A stretch of 15,157 nucleotides of DNA from CAYTOF01 sp964439435 (GTDB taxonomy: Bacteria; Bacillota; Clostridia; Oscillospirales; QAMX01). The notes beneath the pieces were generated by a model, which worked only from the letters and a program-made list of their open reading frames with translations, had not been told where the DNA came from and ran no database searches. Made by a program: the position numbers and the translations under genes. Position 1 is the first letter of the stretch, and each line of letters opens with the position of its first letter. Location: the NCBI GenBank assembly GCA_964439435.1, contig CAYTOF010000049.1, positions 1 through 15,157 on the forward strand. Reading direction: 5' to 3'. This document shows, piece after piece, positions 1 to 6,399 of the stretch.

Positions 1-465
1 GGCGACCCCATGCTTTCCATAAACAGTGTCAACTGTAAGTTTGAAAGAGGCGGCGTGGGTGTCCTCATCAGCCAAAGAGGCGATGCCAGATTTGGGCTTG
101 GCGGTTGGTGGAGCTATGAACATGCCGGAACCAAAGGCACTTTCTGCATTGAAAACTGCATTGAAAAGCTCACCTACTGGCCCGGACACAGAGAAAACGA
201 CGAAGGCAAACTGTATATGCCCGAACCTGAAGTCACAAACACAGGTATAGCTGATTTCGGCGCCACATTCCCGATTCGCATACATGCCTGGCTTGAAGAC
301 ATCAGAGACAATGTTCACTATGAGTTTATCCGCTCTTCGGGCCGCGATGCCCTAGCAACCTTGGAATACATCGAAGCTGTGATACAGTCCTACGAGCAAG
401 GCGGCGCCTTGGTTCGTCCCAATCCACTGCCGCCAATCCACGGAACCCCGGAGTACATCCTATAA
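1..465 (+). CDS. Gfo/Idh/MocA-family oxidoreductase, C-terminal part (5' end outside window)
   Basis: The reading frame is open from the first base and ends at a TAA at 463-465, so this is the last ~154 residues of a longer gene; the ATG at base 10 is probably internal. The residues resemble the C-terminal alpha/beta domain of Gfo/Idh/MocA dehydrogenases: strands of the large substrate-side sheet (INSVNCKFERGGVGVLIS), a GTKGTF stretch where that domain typically has a 'G..G' turn, and a final helix (TLEYIEAVIQSYEQG) before a proline-rich tail. Members are usually ~350-420 residues and act on sugars, inositols or amino-sugar derivatives with NAD(P); the Rossmann half with the nucleotide motif is outside the window, so substrate and cofactor cannot be judged. 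A terminator follows 16 bases after the stop, so it is the last gene of its transcript. Family assignment is by pattern and is moderately secure. Confidence 0.7.
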   Translation, partial: GDPMLSINSVNCKFERGGVGVLISQRGDARFGLGGWWSYEHAGTKGTFCIENCIEKLTYWPGHRENDEGKLYMPEPEVTNTGIADFGATFPIRIHAWLEDIRDNVHYEFIRSSGRDALATLEYIEAVIQSYEQGGALVRPNPLPPIHGTPEYIL

Positions 466-480
466 TCAAATCGATATGCC

Positions 481-512
481 AAAAATCCCGCCTGTGCATA
501 GGCGGGATTTTT
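481..512. terminator. Bidirectional Rho-independent terminator between convergent genes
   Basis: A perfect 12-bp stem (481-492 paired with 501-512, core ATCCCGCC/GGCGGGAT) closes an 8-base loop. The stem begins with five As and ends with five Ts, so either strand gives a GC-rich hairpin followed by a U run. It lies between the oxidoreductase stop (465) and the MFS stop (541, opposite strand) and can serve both genes. Confidence 0.9.
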
Positions 513-540
513 ATGTGTTTTTTGCAGACAGTATGCATGT

Positions 541-1875
541 CTATTGAGTTGCAGCCACAGGTTCCATGCCCTTTCGGAATTTGAACACCAGCAGAGCAAT
601 CAGCAGTTGGCAAAAACCCTGCGCGGCTATGAGCACCTGCACATTGCCAAAGGGCACTCCCAAGATGGAGAAGCTCAAATTCGGCGTGCGCGAGATGAAC
701 CAGGTGGCGAGCGTCAGGCCGGCAAAGCCCGACAGGTTGACAAACAGTGTGTAGAAGACAAGGTAATTTGTCTGATCTGTTTCAGGCAGGTTCAAAAAGG
801 GCAGATTGGCATAGGAGAGGTTCAAGCCCACCCCTATGGCGTGTTGGGAAAGTCTGACAAGGGGCATCAACCAGAGATAGTTTCCCGGATAGAGAAATGA
901 ATACAAGATCATGGAGGGGGCGTGAATCAGCGCGGTGATGGCAAAGGTTTTGAGCCATGACCACCTTCGGAGAATCCTGCGCCAGAAAGGCGACAGGAAT
1001 ATCAAAAAGAGTGAATATGTGGCATCTATGGTGTTTATAAAAGAGTATTTCACCCCAACATCGTTCAAGAGATAATAGGTCAGGCTGGAGGCTGTAAAAT
1101 ATGCGGCAAAAGTCCAGCTCCCGATCAGCAGCATGACGTACATAAACTTTTTGTTTGAAAAGGGAAGTCGCACAACGTCTTTCAGCTTTGGCTTTGCGAC
1201 ACTCTTGGCATATGGATATTCCTTTGGCAGCAACAAGATGACCATTTCGACCAGTGCAAGGGCAAAGGCAACAACACGCAAGACAATCAGGATGGTCAAT
1301 TGGTGCGGTGTGCCCCGCAGGGCATCGGCCACAAAGGACGATGTCAGCAACACCGTGCTGGAAAAAGCAGTGGCTATGATCTGTTGCAGAGAAAAATAAT
1401 CAGCTCTCACATTGTTTGGGATGAAGTTGAGGTGCCATATCGTATAACCGCCGGTGAAGAGGGCGTTTACCAGCGTAGAAAGAAAGACAATGGCGCCAAA
1501 TGCAACAACACGGGCAGATTTCCCTTGGATGATATAGGGCATGACTGTTATCCCCAGGATGTTGATGGCAAAATATGTAATCCTTGCAACCGCCAAGACA
1601 ACACGCCTTTTTTTGAAACGCTCCAATATGAGCGGGGCAAATATGGAGAAACTGCTGGCAATCAACGGGAGTATAGAGATGATACCAAGATTTACTATGT
1701 CCATATCGTTGGCAATGAGAAAACTGGTATAGAAAACCCCGCCTGTCAGATACGATATGCTCGAGGACAATACGGCAGAGGCCAGCATGACGCTTCTGCC
1801 CTTGGCATGATCATCACGCAGATTGAAGATACGGAAAAATAAAGTGTTGCGCAGTGCCATGAAAAATCGGCTCAT
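541..1875 (-). CDS. MFS-type multi-spanning membrane transporter
   Basis: A 444-residue, very hydrophobic protein with about 12 predicted membrane segments, the usual length and count for the major facilitator superfamily. The first segment starts near residue 29 (VMLASAVLSSSISYL). A short basic loop around residues 85-92 (LERFKKRRVV) sits where MFS proteins carry the positively charged loop between helices 2 and 3. A longer hydrophilic loop near residues 220-240 (KEYPYAKSVAKPKLKD) divides the two six-helix halves. Nothing in the sequence identifies the substrate or drive. The ATG at 1873-1875 follows an AAGGG element; the ATG five codons later (1858-1860) is an alternative start without a better ribosome site. 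It has a promoter just upstream (1899-1926) and shares its upstream region with the divergent phosphofructokinase gene. The terminator at 481-512 ends it. Confidence 0.8.
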   Translation of the reverse strand: MSRFFMALRNTLFFRIFNLRDDHAKGRSVMLASAVLSSSISYLTGGVFYTSFLIANDMDIVNLGIISILPLIASSFSIFAPLILERFKKRRVVLAVARITYFAINILGITVMPYIIQGKSARVVAFGAIVFLSTLVNALFTGGYTIWHLNFIPNNVRADYFSLQQIIATAFSSTVLLTSSFVADALRGTPHQLTILIVLRVVAFALALVEMVILLLPKEYPYAKSVAKPKLKDVVRLPFSNKKFMYVMLLIGSWTFAAYFTASSLTYYLLNDVGVKYSFINTIDATYSLFLIFLSPFWRRILRRWSWLKTFAITALIHAPSMILYSFLYPGNYLWLMPLVRLSQHAIGVGLNLSYANLPFLNLPETDQTNYLVFYTLFVNLSGFAGLTLATWFISRTPNLSFSILGVPFGNVQVLIAAQGFCQLLIALLVFKFRKGMEPVAATQ

Positions 1876-1898
1876 AGATACAATCGCCCTTTATACTG

Positions 1899-1926
1899 TT
1901 TATAATATAGTCGTATAATATGTCAA
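1899..1926 (-). promoter_or_regulatory. Sigma-A-type promoter of the MFS gene
   Basis: On the minus strand a perfect TTGACA (1921-1926) is followed after 16 bases by TATAAA (1899-1904), about 24 bases before the MFS ATG. The spacer and -10 region hold the repeat TATAATA-6 bases-TATAATA on the plus strand, and the -10 overlaps ACTGTTTATAA (1895-1905), also found at the divergent pfk promoter. Confidence 0.7.
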
Positions 1927-2084
1927 GTTTCAAATCCAAACAATGTCTGTTACAGCATGATAAAAAGGCATACAGTTTGACAACCGCGAAACAACTTCCA
2001 AGCCTTTGAAAGCAATCTCGGAGCGACCAACGGAGTGTTTCCCGCATAAGAGCTCCTTTGCAGTCATTATGCCTTATTGGCTAA

Positions 2085-2113
2085 ATCTTATCACAGGCAC
2101 AGGCCTATGTCAA
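2085..2113 (-). promoter_or_regulatory. Second minus-strand promoter, far upstream of the MFS gene
   Basis: TTGACA (2108-2113) and TAAGAT (2085-2090) on the minus strand are separated by exactly 17 bases. The predicted start near 2078 would give a ~200-base leader to the MFS gene, or would express a short ORF that begins at an ATG at 2045-2047 preceded by AAGGAG. Either an additional MFS promoter or the promoter of a small transcript. Confidence 0.55.
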
Positions 2114-2204
2114 TATATCAAAACCTCTTCTCATATACTTGGTTAAATTCACAAGGAAGCGGCGATTTTTTATCCTGATTTGGCTCTCAAAACACAAATC
2201 ACTG

Positions 2205-2233
2205 TTGCCCTTCCACAAATTTGGCGGTATAAT
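2205..2233 (+). promoter_or_regulatory. Promoter of the phosphofructokinase cluster
   Basis: TTGCCC (2205-2210), 17 bases, TATAAT (2228-2233), with a predicted start near 2240. The 10-bp perfect palindrome GTTTATAAAC at 2241-2250 lies right at the start site, a typical repressor position. The gap to the ATG leaves a leader of ~70 bases in which CTCGG (2277-2281) can pair with CCGAG (2297-2301) at the edge of the Shine-Dalgarno. Confidence 0.6.
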
Positions 2234-2308
2234 AGTAACAGTTTATAAACAGTCCTAAATAACTGCTCAAAGCCATCTCGGCTCGAGCTTTTAGAACCGA
2301 GGAGAAAA

Positions 2309-3289
2309 ATGACAACATCTGTAAAGCCAAGGCGGATTGGAATACTCACCAGCGGCGGTGACGCTCCCGGAATGAACGCGGCCATAAGGGCAGCTGTTCG
2401 AACCTGCGTTAGATATGGAGTTACACCGATAGGCATTCATCGAGGGTATGCGGGGCTTTTAAAGTGCGATGTCACAGAGCTCAACGCCCGTTCCGTCAAC
2501 AGTCTCACATCCCGAGGCGGAACAATGCTTTATACCGCGCGCGCCCCGGAATTCAAAACCCCTTCGGGTTTGAAAGAGGCCATCTCCAATTGCCGTTATC
2601 TCGGCATTGACGGCCTTATCGCCATCGGAGGCGACGGCACGCTGAGAGGAGCATATGATCTGTCCCGGGAGGGCTTGAACGTCGTCGGTATACCTGCGAC
2701 GATTGACAACGATGTCGGTTGTTCGTTTTACTCCATTGGTTTTGACACCGCAGCCAACACAGCCATAGAAGCCATCGACAAGCTGGCCGACACCATGCAA
2801 TCCCACGAGCGCTGTTCTGTTGTGGAGGTCATGGGTAGGGATGCCGGACACCTTGCCATGTATGTGGGACTTTCCGTGGGAGCTTCAGCTGTCTTGATAC
2901 CCGAAGTCCCCTTTGACTACGAAACAGATATAATGGAAAAAGTCCGAGAGAGCCACTACAACAATAAGCGACACTTCTTGGTCATTGTCGCCGAAGGCGT
3001 TGGCAACACCTCCGAAATAGCCGCCTTTATCAAAAACAACTCGGGGATGGAAACCAGAGTCACCATAATCGGACATGTGCAGCGCGGCGGCAGCCCGACG
3101 GCCAGAGACAGGGTCATGGCAAGCCGCATGGGACACTATGCCGTGATGCGGCTTTTGGAGGGAGAACCCAATATTGTCGTTGTTTATCGCAATTCCAAAG
3201 TCTGTCACCTTCCCATCGGTGAAGCCATAAGGATGGAGAAAGACCTCGATTTTTATATGTATGATGTGTCAAAAGATATAGGCATATAG
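2309..3289 (+). CDS. pfkA: 6-phosphofructokinase, ATP-type
   Basis: This 326-residue protein (E. coli PfkA is 320) should phosphorylate fructose 6-phosphate to fructose 1,6-bisphosphate in the cytoplasm, the committed step of glycolysis. Visible motifs: nucleotide loop TSGGDAPGMN (14-23), GGDGT (107-111), catalytic TIDND (131-135, Asp133 as the base), MGRDAG (175-180) and HVQRGGSPTARDR (256-268). Gly110 in GGDG points to ATP; PPi-dependent enzymes have Asp there. Ala130 replaces the Gly usually preceding TIDND. Against E. coli PfkA recalled from memory, effector-site Arg54, Arg154 and Glu187 appear as Asp, Ala and Ser, while Arg21 and Arg25 are kept (Arg27, Arg31), so ADP/PEP control is probably altered. 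GAGGAG before the ATG fixes the start. It is first in a cluster with the GNAT-like and FAD-oxidoreductase genes. Confidence 0.93.
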   Translation: MTTSVKPRRIGILTSGGDAPGMNAAIRAAVRTCVRYGVTPIGIHRGYAGLLKCDVTELNARSVNSLTSRGGTMLYTARAPEFKTPSGLKEAISNCRYLGIDGLIAIGGDGTLRGAYDLSREGLNVVGIPATIDNDVGCSFYSIGFDTAANTAIEAIDKLADTMQSHERCSVVEVMGRDAGHLAMYVGLSVGASAVLIPEVPFDYETDIMEKVRESHYNNKRHFLVIVAEGVGNTSEIAAFIKNNSGMETRVTIIGHVQRGGSPTARDRVMASRMGHYAVMRLLEGEPNIVVVYRNSKVCHLPIGEAIRMEKDLDFYMYDVSKDIGI

Positions 3290-3329
3290 CAACTCACTTG
3301 CAACTTGCAAAAAGGAAGGGCGGGAATTT

Positions 3330-4469
3330 ATGCTGCGCGTCAAGGAAGTAACGACCAAAAAAGAGCTCAAGACCTTTGTCAATTATCCGCTAAAACTCTA
3401 TAAAAACAACAAATACCATGTGCCTGATCTTTTCAAAGAGGAATTGGACTATTTCAACCCCGATGCGAACCCGGCATACAGTTATTGTGAGACAAAACTT
3501 TTTCTCGCTTATGATGGCGACAAGGTCGTTGGTCGTATCGCCGCGATCTTAAACAAAAAATACAACGAGAAAACCGAAGAAAAGCGCATGCGCTTTTCCA
3601 GATTTGATGTGGATGATAACCCAGAGGCTGCGGCACTGCTGCTAAAAAGCGTCGAGGACTTTGCACGGGAAAAAGGCATGAACATCGTGCACGGCCCCAT
3701 AGGGTTTTCAGACCTTGACAAACAGGGTATGCTCATTGAGGGTTTTGACCGACCGGATTTGTCCATCACGCTTTACAACTACCCCTACTATCCCGAATTG
3801 ATTGAAAAAAACGGATATAAAAAAGAAGTCGACTGGATAGAGTTCTATCTCAGACCTTCACAAGTAGACGCAGAGCGCCTGCAAAAGTTTTCTGACTATG
3901 TGAAAAAAGTCTATGGAATAAAATTGCTGGAGGCAAGCAAATACGCCGATGTGCAGCCGTATTTAGATGAGATTTTTGAGATTTTAAACAGCGCCTACAG
4001 CCACCTTTACGGCTATACGCCACTCAACGAGGAGATGCAGAGATTCTATTTTGACGAGTATTTCAAGCTCATCAACTTCGATTATGTGGCCATCTGCATG
4101 GACCCTCAAGGGAAAGTCGCCGCTTTTGGATTTGCCTTTCCCTCTATTGCCGATGCCCTCAGAAAATCAGGCGGAAAGCTTTTCCCCTTTGGTTTTATAC
4201 GCATTTTAAGGGCACTGAAAAGAGCCAAGGTGCTGGAGCTTGCCCTCATTGCCGTGAGAAAAGACTATCTGGGCAAGGGATTGAACGCCGTGCTCATAAA
4301 CCATGTCTACAAAAACGGCAGGGAAAACGGCATCGTCGCCGCCGAGACAGGCCCGCAGCTTGAGACCAATACCCAGACGCAAAACCAATGGAAAAAGATT
4401 ATCGGCAACGTCGAGCAGCACAAGCGCCGCCGTTGTTATGTGAAATACCTTGAAAATGACAGTGGTTGA
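3330..4469 (+). CDS. Large GNAT-fold N-acetyltransferase-like protein
   Basis: This 379-residue soluble protein is about twice the size of a single GNAT domain and looks like two related halves. The N-terminal half has LFLAYDGDKVVGRIAAI (57-73), a typical GNAT strand pair, and conserved-looking HGPIGFSDLDKQGML (121-135). The C-terminal half has ALIAVRKDYLGKGLNAVLI (305-323), a fair match to the acetyl-CoA loop (x-x-G-x-G/A), then a helix and a basic end (HKRRRCYVKYL). Proteins of this kind are common in Clostridia and usually annotated only as GNAT-family or hypothetical; I know no assigned substrate. An AAGGAAGG element lies ahead of the ATG. It begins 40 bases after pfkA and ends 29 bases before the FAD oxidoreductase, all on one strand without terminators, so the three are probably co-transcribed. 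Acetyl-transfer activity is an inference from the fold. Confidence 0.7.
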   Translation: MLRVKEVTTKKELKTFVNYPLKLYKNNKYHVPDLFKEELDYFNPDANPAYSYCETKLFLAYDGDKVVGRIAAILNKKYNEKTEEKRMRFSRFDVDDNPEAAALLLKSVEDFAREKGMNIVHGPIGFSDLDKQGMLIEGFDRPDLSITLYNYPYYPELIEKNGYKKEVDWIEFYLRPSQVDAERLQKFSDYVKKVYGIKLLEASKYADVQPYLDEIFEILNSAYSHLYGYTPLNEEMQRFYFDEYFKLINFDYVAICMDPQGKVAAFGFAFPSIADALRKSGGKLFPFGFIRILRALKRAKVLELALIAVRKDYLGKGLNAVLINHVYKNGRENGIVAAETGPQLETNTQTQNQWKKIIGNVEQHKRRRCYVKYLENDSG

Positions 4470-4498
4470 GATAAGATTTCGAGAGGAGAACCGATGCA

Positions 4499-6298
4499 AT
4501 GACATTTGAGACAATCACCCACAAGGCAGATCTATGTGTGGTGGGTGGGGGTGTTTCCGGCATCTGTGCGGCGATTGCCGCAGCGCGAAAGGGGCTTTCC
4601 GTGGCTCTGATGCACGATCGGCCCATGCTCGGCGGGAACACTTCGAGCGAAATCCGCATGTGGATTTGTGGTGTGCAGGGAGGAAATCTGCGGGAAACAG
4701 GAATCCTGGAGGAGCTTGCCCTAGAAAACCTGCGGATTAATCCGCGTAAAACCTTTCCCATGTGGGATGCGGTGTTGTTTGGCGCCGTAAAGGCCGAAAA
4801 AAACATCAAGCTGTTTTTAAACTGCTCCTGCCTTGACGGGGTCTGCGAGGACAACAGGATAAAAAGCATCACAGGCTGGCAGCTGACAACACAGCTTTTT
4901 CACAAAATTGAAGCGGATTATTTTGCCGACTGTTCGGGCGACAGCGTGCTTGCTCCCATATCCGGAGCAAAATTCCGCTACGGCCGCGAGGCGCGAGGCG
5001 AGTTTGAAGAGAGCATGGGGCTTGAAGAAGCCGACCAAAGAACAATGGGCGCAAGCACTCTCCTGCAGGCCAGGGAGACAAATAGACCAAGCGGCTTCAC
5101 ACCGCCGTCTTGGGCAAAGCGATTTGACGAAAAGAGCATCAACAACAGAATCCCAAACCTTGACAACTACTATGAAAATTTCTGGTATATAGAGCTTGGC
5201 GGTGACAAGACCATAGAGGACACAGAGTCCGTGCGCGACGAACTCCTCCAAACGGCATACGGCGTTTGGGACTATGTCAAAAACAACGTGCCCGGCAATG
5301 ACAACTTTGAGTTGGATTGGGTGGGATACCTGCCCGGCAAGAGGGAGTCCAGACGGTGTGTGGGAGACTATATTCTGACACAAAACGATTTGGAGAACGG
5401 CCTGTCCGACACCGAAGACATCGTCGCATACGGCGGTTGGCCCATTGACGACCATCCCCCCGAAGGGTTTTATGCCTCGTCTCCTCCAAACCGTTCCGCC
5501 AAGACCGCGATGCCCTATGGCATACCCTATCGCTGCCTTTACTCCGTCAACGTAGACAATCTCTTCTTTGCGGGTAGAAATATCAGCGCCTCGCACATCG
5601 CTTTGAGCTCTACCCGTGTCATGGGCACATGCGCCACCATGGGACAAGCCATCGGTGTCGCCGCATCGCTGGCTGTCCGACATGGGCTGACCCCCAGAGA
5701 GGTCGGCAAGGAGAAAATCGCGGAGCTGCGCAACACCCTGATGAAGGACGACTGCTATATCCCCTTTGCCCGCATGGAAATTGGCGATATCACAGCAGGG
5801 GCAACTCTGCGCGGCTCGGCACTTGAAGATATAGAAAATCTGAGAAACGGCCTTGACCGCGATACCGACAGTGAAAACGGCTGGGTTTGTGAAAAAGACG
5901 GTTGGTTTGAATATAAATTTGCCTCTCCTACTCAAATTGAGAACCTTCGGCTTGTCTTTGACAGCTCCCTAAACCGCGGATTTGTCAAAGAACAGCCCCC
6001 CTCCCACCTGAGCTTGGAGCAATGGAAACAACTCTCCCGTGTGGAGTACAGACATTCTACAAAGGCAAACTCCCTGCTCTCGGAGCATGAAGTCTCTTTG
6101 CCGGGCAGCCTTGTGAAGTCTTTTACCGTGACGGCAGAACTGGAAGACGGGCTAGAAGTGACGTTATACCGCACAGACAACAACGCAAGGCGGCTTGTAA
6201 ATGTCGAAATCGGCACCAAAGTTAAATCCCTGCGGATCACCCTGCACGAAACCCACGGTTTCTATCCGATCTATGTCTTTTCCGCAACGCTTGATTAG
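4499..6298 (+). CDS. FAD-dependent oxidoreductase with C-terminal beta-sandwich-like domain
   Basis: A 599-residue protein with no signal peptide, so cytoplasmic. Residues 11-36 form the dinucleotide fold (DLCVVGGGVSG, Gly16-Gly21, then an acidic/basic stretch DRPMLGGNTSS at 40-50), and LFFAGRNISASHIALSSTR (355-373) followed by MGTCATMGQAIGVAA is the second FAD-contacting region. This is the pattern of the FAD_oxidored family (Pfam PF12831), often encoded in carbohydrate-use loci; the substrate is unknown. From about residue 430 a further ~170-residue region rich in beta strands (WFEYKFASPTQIENLRLVFD) looks like a discoidin-type carbohydrate-binding fold. An AGGAG (4484-4488) precedes the ATG at 4499; an ATG at 4494 gives only Met-Gln-stop and overlaps this start. 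Last gene of the pfk cluster, ending 34 bases before a long hairpin. Confidence 0.82.
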   Translation: MTFETITHKADLCVVGGGVSGICAAIAAARKGLSVALMHDRPMLGGNTSSEIRMWICGVQGGNLRETGILEELALENLRINPRKTFPMWDAVLFGAVKAEKNIKLFLNCSCLDGVCEDNRIKSITGWQLTTQLFHKIEADYFADCSGDSVLAPISGAKFRYGREARGEFEESMGLEEADQRTMGASTLLQARETNRPSGFTPPSWAKRFDEKSINNRIPNLDNYYENFWYIELGGDKTIEDTESVRDELLQTAYGVWDYVKNNVPGNDNFELDWVGYLPGKRESRRCVGDYILTQNDLENGLSDTEDIVAYGGWPIDDHPPEGFYASSPPNRSAKTAMPYGIPYRCLYSVNVDNLFFAGRNISASHIALSSTRVMGTCATMGQAIGVAASLAVRHGLTPREVGKEKIAELRNTLMKDDCYIPFARMEIGDITAGATLRGSALEDIENLRNGLDRDTDSENGWVCEKDGWFEYKFASPTQIENLRLVFDSSLNRGFVKEQPPSHLSLEQWKQLSRVEYRHSTKANSLLSEHEVSLPGSLVKSFTVTAELEDGLEVTLYRTDNNARRLVNVEIGTKVKSLRITLHETHGFYPIYVFSATLD

Positions 6299-6331
6299 CG
6301 CCCTGACAATTTAAAATAAAAGGATTCATCC

Positions 6332-6391
6332 CTTATGAACATACAGACAACCCCGCAGTTTTATATGCGGGGTTGTCTGTATGTTCATAAG
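6332..6391. terminator. Perfect 26-bp hairpin between convergent genes, probable transcription barrier
   Basis: Bases 6332-6357 are the exact reverse complement of 6366-6391, with an 8-base loop (GTTTTATA). The inner seven pairs are GC rich (CCCCGCA/TGCGGGG). It lies between the stop of the FAD oxidoreductase (6298, +) and the stop of mltG (6400, -), where a bidirectional terminator is expected. Neither side has the T run of a standard Rho-independent terminator directly after the stem, so termination is inferred from position and stem strength. Confidence 0.5.
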
Positions 6392-6399
6392 CAAAAATA

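Larger units (their letters stand above)
1876..2308. other. 433-base divergent intergenic region between MFS and phosphofructokinase genes
   Basis: No well-supported gene lies wholly inside. It holds the MFS promoter (1899-1926), a second minus-strand promoter (2085-2113) that precedes a 77-codon ORF with a Shine-Dalgarno (2047 down to 1814, overlapping the MFS start; see findings), and the pfk promoter (2205-2233) with a palindrome just after its -10. A 13-base near-repeat (AAAGCATCTCGG type, 12 of 13 matching) occurs at 2009-2021 and 2269-2281. No tRNA, T-box or known riboswitch pattern was recognised. Confidence 0.6.

Noticed and set aside
3298..3310. Tandem TTGCAA-C-TTGCAA between pfkA and the GNAT-like gene
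   Set aside because: Too short and self-complementary to distinguish from chance; there is no convincing hairpin or T run, so it is not called as a terminator or promoter.
4817..5935. 372-codon minus-strand frame opposite the FAD oxidoreductase
   Set aside because: It is a shadow of a well-supported gene. The translation is Cys/Val/Gly-rich without a domain, and no ribosome site is seen.
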